Shown piece after piece: positions 23,349 through 29,978 of a stretch of DNA of 29,978 nt; the first letter of the stretch is position 1, and each line of letters opens with the position of its first letter. The notes below the pieces were generated by a model. It saw nothing but the letters and a program-made list of their open reading frames with translations, was not told the origin of the DNA and ran no database searches. A program made the position numbers and the translations under genes. Source of the stretch: an uncultured Campylobacter sp. GTDB lineage: Bacteria; Campylobacterota; Campylobacteria; Campylobacterales; Campylobacteraceae. The DNA is taken from the NCBI RefSeq assembly GCF_938041645.1, contig NZ_CALIST010000056.1, positions 1 to 29,978 of the forward strand, in the 5' to 3' direction.

Positions 23349-23356
23349 TATTATAC
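23349..23356. promoter_or_regulatory. Divergent promoter pair tyrA/bamA with shared -10
   Basis: The minus strand reads TATAAT at 23,350-23,355 (within GCGTATAATACC), giving a ~37-nt tyrA leader. The plus strand reads TATTAT at 23,349-23,354, giving a ~27-nt bamA leader. As in the galU/yigZ spacer, the two -10 elements overlap almost completely, so the promoters should exclude each other. Confidence 0.5.
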
Positions 23357-23387
23357 GCAAATTATTTTCGTTTTTAGGTAAAATTTT

Positions 23388-25643
23388 ATGAAAAAAAGCG
23401 TTTTTTTACTCTTAGTAGGTGGGATTTCCGTGGCGTGCGCCGCACAGATCAAATCCATTAAATTTGAAGGCCTTAGGCATCTTTCTCCACAGGTCGCACA
23501 GCAAATTTCAGGACTTAAGTTAGGCGATGAGCTTAACGGCGAAAACACCAATGCTGCGATCTCAAAGCTATTTGAGCAGGGCTATTTCAGCGACGTTTAT
23601 ATCAGCGAACAAGGCGGCGCGGTCACGATTAACGTAACCGAAAAACCGACCATCGCTAAGGTAGAGATCAAAAACGTAGTTACCAACGACCGCGATAAGA
23701 TAAATGAGCTCATCGGCTTGCGTCCGGGTCAGGTTTACGATGAGGTGGCTGCTAAAAAAGCGGAGACCCGCATCAAGCAATACTACGAAGTCAAGGGCTT
23801 TTTTGACACCGTGGTGGAATTTTATCCAAAGCCGATAAACGACGATAAATCGGTCATCTTGCTAACGATCGAGGTAAATCGCGGCGAAAATATCATCATC
23901 GATAAGGTAAATTTGGTAGGTGCGGACAAGCTCGACTATGACGATATAGAGCCATCCGTTGCCAATAAAGAACGCGAGATTCTGGGCTGGATGTGGGGCT
24001 TTAACGACGGCAAGGTAAAAACCGCCGAGCTTCCTAACGACGCAAATAGAATTCAAGAAGAATATTATAAAAAAGGCTACTTAGACGCGCAGGTTTCGGC
24101 GCCGCTACTTAATGCCGATATGGATAATTACACTGCTGATTTGACTTATTATATAAAAGAGGGCGAGCAATACACCGTAAGCTCTGTAGATATCGAGTAT
24201 CCTGCAGATATAATCAAGCTTGATAAAGAAAAGGTTTTGGACGATTTTAAGCTTCAAAAGGGCGATACGATGAATTCCGAGCGTTTGCGCCGCGATATGA
24301 ATACGCTAGAGACTTTAGTCGCGGATCAGGGATACGCCTATGTGCGCATCGTGCCTAAGACTAAGCAGGACAAAGAAGCTCGCACGGTCGCTATCACGTA
24401 TCAAGTCATCCCTGAGGATAAAGTCTATATTAGAAACGTAACGATCTCGGGTAACGATAAGACCGAGGATAAGGTCATTCGCCGCGAGATGTATCTGACC
24501 GAGGGAAATTTATATAGCAAAACCGACTACAACGATTCATTAAATTCTTTAAAACGCACGGGGTATTTCGATGAGGTGGAGATTAAAGAAAACCGCGTTT
24601 CTAACGATCAGATCGATCTTGAAGTCGCAGTCAAAGAAGCCCCTACAGGCTCTATCACGGGTGGTATCGGATATGGCAGTGAGGATGGAATTTTACTTAG
24701 CGGCGGTATCAGCGATCGTAACGTATTTGGCACCGGTCTTCACGGCGCATTTTCGGTCGAAAAGAGCGACGATCAGTTAAGCGGACGCTTGAGCTTAACC
24801 AATCCTAGAGTGTTTGATTCTGAGTATAGCTTGGGCGGATCGATCTTTGCCAACGACTATGACTGGGACGATTACGATGAGAAATCTTACGGATTTTCAA
24901 TTACGGGCGGTCGCAAGATCGGGCGCAATACCGATGTAAGCCTTACGTATTATCTCGAAAAAAGCGAGATTAAGGGCTTAAACGAATATTATGCCAAAGC
25001 GGGCTATCTGGATGGCAAGAATTTAAAAAGCTCGATTATCCCGTCTATTACATATAATAGCACCGATGATTATTACTTACCAAGAAGCGGTATGATCGCA
25101 AGTGCTAGCTTGGAATACGCGGGTCTTGGCGGCGATATGGACTACACCAAGGCGCGAGGATCGTTTAACTACTATTTTGGCTTGCGAGATTATATCGATC
25201 ACGACATTATCTTTAGATACAAAGCTGCAACGGGCTATATGTGGGAAGGTAATAAAAAGATCCCGATCAACGAAAAGCTATTCCTAGGCGGAATGAAAAG
25301 CATTAGAGGCTACGAAGGTCGCAGTATCCCGAAAAAAGAGATTTGCTTAAATGCAAATAATTGCCGCTATATCGAAACAGGCGGCATGCAGAGCTTCAAT
25401 AACTCCTTTGAGCTAAGCTTTCCGGTGGTCGATAGGCTTAAAATGCGCTTTGTAACGTTTTTTGACTACGGAATGATCGGCGATCATGACTGGAATGAAG
25501 AGGAGCGCTACAGCACGGGTGCTGGTATCGAGTGGATGACGCCGATGGGACCTTTGCAGTTATACTTCGTCAAGCCACTTAATAAAAAACCGCACGACGA
25601 TACAAATAGCTTCGAATTTAGCATCGGCGCTAGATTTAATTAA
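23388..25643 (+). CDS. bamA: Outer membrane protein assembly factor BamA
   Basis: A 751-residue Omp85-family protein that inserts beta-barrel proteins into the outer membrane. The signal peptide is MKKSVFLLLVGGISVACA, cleaved near residue 18-19. Five POTRA repeats span about residues 20-410, recognisable by recurring openings such as IKSIKFEGLRHLS, VDKVNLVG-like and VYIRNVTISGNDKTEDKVI. The 16-strand barrel begins near TGSITGGIGYGSEDG and contains SIRGYEGRS (about residues 637-645), the conserved loop-6 R-G-F/Y motif. It ends FEFSIGARFN, a classical C-terminal beta-signal with Phe at the penultimate position. The ribosome site is weak (AGG, nine bases before ATG). Confidence 0.96.
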   Translation: MKKSVFLLLVGGISVACAAQIKSIKFEGLRHLSPQVAQQISGLKLGDELNGENTNAAISKLFEQGYFSDVYISEQGGAVTINVTEKPTIAKVEIKNVVTNDRDKINELIGLRPGQVYDEVAAKKAETRIKQYYEVKGFFDTVVEFYPKPINDDKSVILLTIEVNRGENIIIDKVNLVGADKLDYDDIEPSVANKEREILGWMWGFNDGKVKTAELPNDANRIQEEYYKKGYLDAQVSAPLLNADMDNYTADLTYYIKEGEQYTVSSVDIEYPADIIKLDKEKVLDDFKLQKGDTMNSERLRRDMNTLETLVADQGYAYVRIVPKTKQDKEARTVAITYQVIPEDKVYIRNVTISGNDKTEDKVIRREMYLTEGNLYSKTDYNDSLNSLKRTGYFDEVEIKENRVSNDQIDLEVAVKEAPTGSITGGIGYGSEDGILLSGGISDRNVFGTGLHGAFSVEKSDDQLSGRLSLTNPRVFDSEYSLGGSIFANDYDWDDYDEKSYGFSITGGRKIGRNTDVSLTYYLEKSEIKGLNEYYAKAGYLDGKNLKSSIIPSITYNSTDDYYLPRSGMIASASLEYAGLGGDMDYTKARGSFNYYFGLRDYIDHDIIFRYKAATGYMWEGNKKIPINEKLFLGGMKSIRGYEGRSIPKKEICLNANNCRYIETGGMQSFNNSFELSFPVVDRLKMRFVTFFDYGMIGDHDWNEEERYSTGAGIEWMTPMGPLQLYFVKPLNKKPHDDTNSFEFSIGARFN

Positions 25644-25667
25644 ACGCGGCGACTTGCGAACGCCTTG

Positions 25668-25700
25668 GCGTGCGTAGAATTTTCTACCGCACGCTTTAAA
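25668..25700 (+). terminator. Terminator of bamA
   Basis: GCGTGCGTAGAA (25,668-25,679) pairs with TTCTACCGCACGC (25,682-25,694): a 12-bp stem with one C bulge and a very tight loop, followed by TTTAAAATTT. It begins 25 bp after the bamA stop. This is the strongest terminator-like hairpin in the window. Confidence 0.6.
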
Positions 25701-26205
25701 ATTTAGTAATGCTGCAATTTTGACTTTTCTTGTCGCGCTAATTTGCAGCCGAATTATTGTAGGCGGGTTGAGCTAAATTTTAATTGGAATTCCGCTCGGC
25801 TTAGGATAAAAATTTAAACGCATAGCTTACTTGGGACTTTTTAAAGTTTTAGTTATCAAGATAGTTTAAAATTCCATTCGTATGGTAAAATTTTAAGCAC
25901 AAGAGTTCTAAAAAATCAATACAAGCCATTTGCATACTTTAAAGAAATTCTAATATTGAAATTTTAAAGATTACGATATAGACGATAAACGCCGCTTTGT
26001 CGCGCGCGGAATTTCACTGCATAGGATCTAGCGCGCCACTGAATTTTAAAGCTCATAAATTTTGAGATTCTAAAATCGCTAGAATTTAAAATTTTAAATC
26101 GCCTCGTAAATCGCTAAACATTTGCGTTAAATTTTGCCTCGCTTTACCGATAATTTAAGTTAAGCTTGTAAAATCGCGATCTAAAATCATATCAAAGGCT
26201 CTTTT
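25701..26205. other. Gene-free spacer between bamA and the M23 peptidase gene
   Basis: About 500 bp with no supportable reading frame on either strand. It is A/T-rich with repeated TTTAAAATT, GAATTTTAAAG and AAATTTTAAAT blocks, the last at 26,087-26,098. A TAAAAT near 26,170 or 26,183 could serve as a -10 for the peptidase gene, but neither stands out. No tRNA or hairpin cluster is seen. Confidence 0.4.
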
Positions 26206-27585
26206 ATGCGTAGAAATGGCAATGGAACGAAGCTTAAAATTTTAATATTTCTTATTATAATATGCGCTTTGGTTTATGGAATCTTTAGAATTTTCACCTC
26301 GCCGAAATTTGAAAAAAATCCTCCGCAAATTGCGCTGGAAAATGAAATTTATTGGAATTTAACCTCGCCTTTGAAGATTAAAATTTCAGATGATACCGGC
26401 ATTAAGCTCGTTCGCGTTAATTTAAACGACGGAGCCAGCACGATACCGTTACTAAATGAGGAGCTGAACGTTCCGCAAACTACGCTAGAGCTTGCCGTGC
26501 AATTTCCTAAAAATTTGATGCTTAATAAAGATAAAAACTACAATCTTGAGGTTTTTGCAAACGACATTAGCTCGTGGAATTTTGCGCAAGGAAATAAGAG
26601 CGTAAAAACGGCAAATATAATAATAGATGACAAAAAGCCCCTCATAAATATCATCAATCAATCCTATAAAATCACCAAAGGCGGTAGCGCTGTAGTCGTA
26701 TTCTCAGCTAAAGACGAGCGCCTAAACGAAGTCTATGTCAAAACCAACTATGGCAAAATTTTTAAAGCAATTCCTTTTGTAAAAGAGGGCTATTATGCGT
26801 CTCTCGTAGCGTGGCCTGCAAATTTAGAGGAATTTCGCGCAGAAGCGGTCGCCACTGATCGTGCAGGCAACGAAAGCATTTCGCAGATCAAATATTTTTA
26901 TCAGGACAAAAAATATAAAGTCTCTACTATTAAGCTAAATCCGGGCTTCATTAACGGCAAAGTAAGTGATCTGGCTAGCCAATACGCGCAGAATTTTAAC
27001 TCGATGAGCGATTTGGAGAAATTTAAATTCGTAAACGAAACTCTGCGTAAGAAAAACGGAGATGATCTGCACGCTGCTACTAGCGCGGTGCACGAGGATA
27101 GAATAAATGGATTTGAGCTAAAGCCTTTTTATCCGCTTGCCAAAGGCGCAGCGGTAGCAAGCTTTGCCGATCATCGGATATTTTTTATGAACGATGAACA
27201 AGTAAGCGAGTCTTGGCATATGGGGCTTGATCTAGCAAGCGTTGCAAACGCCGATATCAAAGAGAGCAACTACGGCAAGGTAGTTTTCGCGCAAGAAAAC
27301 GGAATTTTCGGATTAAATTTAGGAATTTACTACGGCTTCGGATTATACGGCATCTACGGACACTGCTCGGCGACGCAGTTAAGCGTCGGCAGTGATGTAA
27401 AGCCGGGCGACATTCTAGCACAGACGGGCTCAAGCGGCTTTGCTTTTGGAGATCATCTGCATTTTGGCATCGTAGTTCAGGGTGTGGACGTAAGACCCGA
27501 GGAGTGGATGGATCCTAAGTGGATGAAAGATAACATTACCGATGTCTTAGAATCGTCCAAAAAAGTAATAGAAAAAGGTAAGTAA
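26206..27585 (+). CDS. Membrane-anchored M23 (LytM) metallopeptidase
   Basis: A 459-residue protein with one N-terminal membrane helix (about residues 9-28) and a periplasmic remainder. Residues ~40-230 look like Ig/cadherin-like beta domains (IKISDDTGIKLVRVNLND; VVVFSAKDERLNEVYVKT). Residues ~320-440 form the LytM domain. The zinc site is His338 and Asp342 in WHMGLD, with His417 and His419 in HLHFG as the second H-x-H; all catalytic residues are present. It cleaves peptide cross-links in peptidoglycan and, in Campylobacter and Helicobacter, such enzymes (Csd/Pgp3 group) shape the helical cell. The position before lpxC matches Cj0131 of C. jejuni. Confidence 0.92.
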   Translation: MRRNGNGTKLKILIFLIIICALVYGIFRIFTSPKFEKNPPQIALENEIYWNLTSPLKIKISDDTGIKLVRVNLNDGASTIPLLNEELNVPQTTLELAVQFPKNLMLNKDKNYNLEVFANDISSWNFAQGNKSVKTANIIIDDKKPLINIINQSYKITKGGSAVVVFSAKDERLNEVYVKTNYGKIFKAIPFVKEGYYASLVAWPANLEEFRAEAVATDRAGNESISQIKYFYQDKKYKVSTIKLNPGFINGKVSDLASQYAQNFNSMSDLEKFKFVNETLRKKNGDDLHAATSAVHEDRINGFELKPFYPLAKGAAVASFADHRIFFMNDEQVSESWHMGLDLASVANADIKESNYGKVVFAQENGIFGLNLGIYYGFGLYGIYGHCSATQLSVGSDVKPGDILAQTGSSGFAFGDHLHFGIVVQGVDVRPEEWMDPKWMKDNITDVLESSKKVIEKGK

Positions 27586-27601
27586 ATTTTAAAATTTTCG
27601 C

Positions 27602-27607
27602 TATAAT
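27602..27607 (+). promoter_or_regulatory. Probable -10 for lpxC
   Basis: A perfect TATAAT lies 28 bp upstream of the lpxC ATG and just after the peptidase stop, within CGCTATAATGCG. It would let lpxC be transcribed separately from the peptidase gene. GAGGA (27,626-27,630) is the ribosome site. Confidence 0.55.
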
Positions 27608-27635
27608 GCGCGGGTTAATGAAAACGAGGATAGAA

Positions 27636-28520
27636 ATGAGACAGACAACGATAGCTAAGAAAGTCCATAACGTCGGCATCGGGCTACACAAAGGTGAGCC
27701 TATCAGACTTACGTTAGAGCCTTTAGAGGCAGGCAGTGGAATCGTATTTTATAGAAGTGATCTTGGCGTTAGTTTTAAAGCCGAGCCGAAAAACGTCATA
27801 AATACGCAAATGGCAACCGTCGTAGGCAATGAAAAGGGCTATATATCAACGATAGAGCATCTAATGAGCGCCATTAATGCCTATGGCATCGATAATATCC
27901 GCATCATCGTCGATGCTAATGAAATTCCCGTGATGGACGGAAGTTCGGCGAGCTTTTGTATGCTTTTGGACGAAGCGGGGGTAAGAGAGCTTGACGCGAA
28001 TAAAAAAGCTCTCATCATCAAGCGAGCTGTGGAGATTCGCGAGGGAGATAAGCTCGTGCGCTTAAGCCCTAGCAAGAGTCCGAAATTTGATTATACGATT
28101 AAATTTAGCCATCCGCTCATCGGCACTCAGCACCATGTTTTTGAATTTAGCAAAAAAGCCTATCTTAAAGAAATTTCGCGGGCGCGCACGTTTGGATTTT
28201 TAAAAGACGTGCAAGCGCTTCGCTCCATGGGGTTAGCTCTAGGCGGCAGCTTAGAAAACGCCGTCGTAATCGATGAGAATAAAATTTTAAATCCCGAGGG
28301 CTTGCGCTTTGAAAACGAGTTCGTCCGTCATAAAATTTTAGACGCGATCGGCGATTTGGCGCTGGTGGGCGCTCCGATTTTGGGCGATTATACGGCGTTT
28401 GCGGGAAGCCACGATTTAAATCATAAACTCACTTTGGCAGTCCTTGCCGACGCGAAAAATTTCGAGCTAGTAGATCTTACCGCCGAGGTTGTGCGCGAAT
28501 ATCAAAAAGTCTTTGCTTAA
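27636..28520 (+). CDS. lpxC: UDP-3-O-acyl-N-acetylglucosamine deacetylase
   Basis: A 294-residue zinc deacetylase, the committed step of lipid A synthesis. It starts MRQTTIAKKVHNVGIGLHKG. Zinc ligands are His75 (STIEHLMSA), His232 and Asp236 (RHKILDAIGDLAL), with catalytic His259 in SHDLNHKL. MDGSSASF is also typical. The start at 27,636 is preferred: it follows GAGGA and gives the usual length, whereas in-frame ATGs at 27,606 and 27,618 lie on or next to the -10 sequence. It is complete and ends 90 bp before the right-hand junction. Confidence 0.96.
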   Translation: MRQTTIAKKVHNVGIGLHKGEPIRLTLEPLEAGSGIVFYRSDLGVSFKAEPKNVINTQMATVVGNEKGYISTIEHLMSAINAYGIDNIRIIVDANEIPVMDGSSASFCMLLDEAGVRELDANKKALIIKRAVEIREGDKLVRLSPSKSPKFDYTIKFSHPLIGTQHHVFEFSKKAYLKEISRARTFGFLKDVQALRSMGLALGGSLENAVVIDENKILNPEGLRFENEFVRHKILDAIGDLALVGAPILGDYTAFAGSHDLNHKLTLAVLADAKNFELVDLTAEVVREYQKVFA

Positions 28521-28538
28521 GGTTGCAAAATCAAAGAG

Positions 28539-28610
28539 GTTGAAATTCTAATCGCCGCGCTTAGCAGCCCGTGCTTGGTCGGCGTGTATGAAAGCGGCGC
28601 CAAGATAGCG
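28539..28610 (+). pseudogene. tsaB: 5' fragment of a tsaB-like gene cut by the contig junction
   Basis: Directly after lpxC the plus strand encodes LIAALSSPCLVGVYESG followed by AKIA and then a stop created at the junction. This looks like the first strand and turn of TsaB (YeaZ), the ASKHA-fold partner of TsaD in t6A tRNA modification, and C. jejuni carries such a gene (Cj0133) after lpxC as I recall. The frame has no ATG, GTG or TTG between the lpxC stop and this peptide; the first candidate codon is GTT at 28,539, so the true start is unclear. Everything after codon ~24 is missing. Confidence 0.45.
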
Positions 28611-28615
28611 TAGAT
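28605..28615. other. Probable chimeric junction (right)
   Basis: To the left, a plus-strand Campylobacter-like tsaB frame is intact up to about 28,610. To the right, the minus-strand SufS protein is well conserved up to GIYA (28,607-28,618) and then turns into unrelated residues antisense to tsaB. Base usage and intergenic style change at the same point. Confidence 0.7.
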
Positions 28616-29488
28616 ACCTGCAGCATCCTGCGTACCTGCCTCAAACTTCGCAGGAACAGGAGCCCAAACAGCGCTGGTCTCGGTGACGGAGTCAATCATC
28701 TCGCCGCCGGTAAGGAATGGTGGCATGGCATCAAGCAGCTCGGCGCGGCCCCAAAGCACGCCAATGCCCATAGGTCCACACATCTTGTGTGCCGAGAAGG
28801 CCAACAGGTCGCAGTCAAGATCGTGCACATCAATAGGGATGTGAGGCGCTGATTGCGCAGCGTCAACAACCATGTATGCACCCATAGTGTGTGCGCGCTT
28901 AGCAATGGCTTTGATGTCATTGCGGGTGCCTAGCACGTTGGAGACGTGCGTAATGGACACAATTTTGGCGCGTTCGGTAATCTTTGACGTAATCTCTTCG
29001 GGCGTAATTTGATACTGAGAGTTCATACGCAGATACACCAGATTAGCGCCGGTAGTCTTGCAAATTTGCTGCCAAGGAATGATGTTTGAGTGGTGTTCCA
29101 TGATGGAAATGACCACGTCATCGCCTGGTTTAAGTGCATAGCGGCCAAGGCTTGAAGCAACTAGATTAAGCGCCTCAGAAGTGTTGCGCGTAAAGATAAT
29201 CTGCTGACTTTCTGGCTTGTCGTTTTTATCGACAGCACCAATAAACTTTGCAATCGAAGCGCGAGCGTCCTCGATAGCTGCGGTTGCATCCACGCTCCAA
29301 CGGTACAATCCGCGCAAAGCATTTGCGTTCATGGTCTCATAGAAGCGTGACTGTGCCTCAATGACTACGCGTGGACGCTGAGAAGTGGCGGCACTGTCCA
29401 AGTAAGCTACCTTGGGATTTGCTGCCAGAATCGGAAAATCTGCTTTGTAAGGGTTATCGGTAATCTGAGCAACTTCTGTGTCAGTCAT
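28607..29488 (-). CDS. sufS: SufS-type cysteine desulfurase, C-terminus missing (foreign contig end)
   Basis: A PLP enzyme that removes sulfur from cysteine for Fe-S cluster assembly. It starts MTDTEVAQITDNPYKADFP and shows YLDSAATSQRP, RGLYRWSVDAT, the His of SIMEHHSNIIPWQ, the PLP-binding Asp in VVDAAQS, and the Schiff-base Lys in FSAHKMCGPMGIGVLWG. KFEAGTQDAAGIYA is the last conserved stretch (about residue 294). The remaining ~110 residues, with the catalytic cysteine loop, are absent. The frame runs on to 28,517 only as antisense of tsaB. The sequence style is of Gram-positive Coriobacteriia type (Atopobium/Lancefieldella), inferred. It overlaps sufD by one base. Confidence 0.85.
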
Positions 29489-29978
29489 TACGCGACACCG
29501 CCTTTGTTGGAATTTGCTTCAGAACTGGAATTGTCGTTAGCTGCAGCATCGTCATAGTCGTGCGCAATCTCTGCGCCCAGCTCTGCTTCGCAACGCTCAA
29601 CGGCCACGTGGTGAGAAATCTCCTCAGGCGCGTTAATGATGGCGTCTTCAAAGAGGGCGCGTATAAATAGCTGCTCTGCAGCTTGGCGAGAAAGTCCTCG
29701 AGCTGCAAGATAATCAAGCTCAGGAGAGACGGATCCGATAGTAGCACCGTGATTACCGGCAACGTCATCTTCATCGCAGAGAATAACAGGCATGGTCTTG
29801 TTGACAACGTCATCGCCTAGAATCATGACTGTTTCAATCTCGTTACCCTGGGCATCCTTTGCACCACGAATAAGGTCGATGGTTGCGCGAAGAGTTTTTT
29901 TAGCTGCCTCGTTAAGAACACCAGACTCGGTAAGCTGTGCGCGAGTAGAGGTACCACGCATACGTACCAGGTGGTTGA
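29488..29978 (-). CDS. sufD: SufD-like Fe-S assembly protein, C-terminal part (window edge)
   Basis: The frame is open to the window edge, with codons for NHLVR before the first visible Met, so the N-terminal part is outside. Family features are GTSTRAQLTESG (beta-helix end), RGAKDAQGNEIETVMIL, DEDDVAGNHGATIGSV (the H-G-A-T segment of SufB/SufD) and YLAARGLSRQAAEQLFIRA. After this core there is an acidic, Asn/Ser-rich tail ending SNKGGVA. SufD works with SufB and SufC as the cluster scaffold. Its TAA shares one base with the sufS ATG, the usual suf gene order. It is part of the same foreign segment as sufS. Confidence 0.8.
   Translation of the reverse strand, partial: NHLVRMRGTSTRAQLTESGVLNEAAKKTLRATIDLIRGAKDAQGNEIETVMILGDDVVNKTMPVILCDEDDVAGNHGATIGSVSPELDYLAARGLSRQAAEQLFIRALFEDAIINAPEEISHHVAVERCEAELGAEIAHDYDDAAANDNSSSEANSNKGGVA

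Noticed and set aside
28517..28606. Last ~30 codons of the sufS frame
   Set aside because: They do not resemble SufS and are antisense to the tsaB-like frame; they arise from the junction.
1..29978. CRISPR arrays, tRNA/rRNA genes, insertion sequences, prophage genes, toxin-antitoxin pairs
   Set aside because: I looked for regular direct repeats, cloverleaf ends, transposase motifs and small overlapping gene pairs and saw none that hold up.
28517..29978. Horizontal acquisition of a suf operon by Campylobacter
   Set aside because: Both genes at the border are cut at the same point and no mobility gene or repeat flanks it; a chimeric assembly explains it more simply.

Overview
The central ~28 kb (about 440 to 28,610) reads as one stretch of a Campylobacter chromosome. 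The evidence is the gene content, A/T-rich spacers full of AAATTT/TTTAAA blocks, AAGGA-type ribosome sites, and a gene neighbourhood accD-rlmH-dksA-(membrane protein)-dus ... tyrA/bamA-M23 peptidase-lpxC-(tsaB) that I remember from C. jejuni (around Cj0123c-Cj0133). Moderate-GC coding regions with many GCG/CGC codons fit an oral species such as C. gracilis or a relative better than C. jejuni. The species is inference.

Both ends look foreign. Positions 1-~436 hold part of a minus-strand gene (SGNH-like segment, then a lysozyme-like segment) that stops abruptly against Campylobacter-like sequence. From ~28,610 to the end there are minus-strand sufD and sufS genes of Gram-positive, Coriobacteriia-like (Atopobium/Lancefieldella-type) character. 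There sufS loses its C-terminus at the same point where a plus-strand tsaB-like gene loses everything after its first ~24 codons. The simplest reading is a chimeric metagenome contig, probably from an oral sample, not gene transfer.

Layout: (1) 0.4-1.0 kb, truncated AT-rich membrane protein. (2) 1.2-4.6 kb, VOC-family protein, then galU and pgi (sugar-nucleotide and central carbon metabolism), diverging from a YigZ/IMPACT protein across a shared symmetric -10. (3) 4.8-8.3 kb, MFS transporter, HIT protein, a free-standing dCache-type sensor domain and an AT-rich orphan. (4) 8.4-14 kb, a minus-strand operon psrA-psrB-psrC followed tightly by a response regulator and a histidine kinase: a molybdopterin sulfur-compound reductase with what is probably its own two-component system. 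(5) 14-16 kb, a second MFS transporter and a lone CetB/Aer-like PAS protein. (6) 16.2-23.3 kb, recO, then accD-rlmH-dksA-membrane protein, dus, a small membrane protein, an ApaH/PrpA-like phosphatase and tyrA. (7) 23.4-28.5 kb, envelope biogenesis: bamA, a membrane-anchored M23 peptidase and lpxC, followed by the tsaB fragment.

There is no rRNA, tRNA, CRISPR array, IS element or prophage that I can support. I did not find a convincing undescribed system. The best leads are the psr-two-component operon, the orphan dCache protein, the paired divergent promoters built on one palindromic -10, and the two contig junctions.
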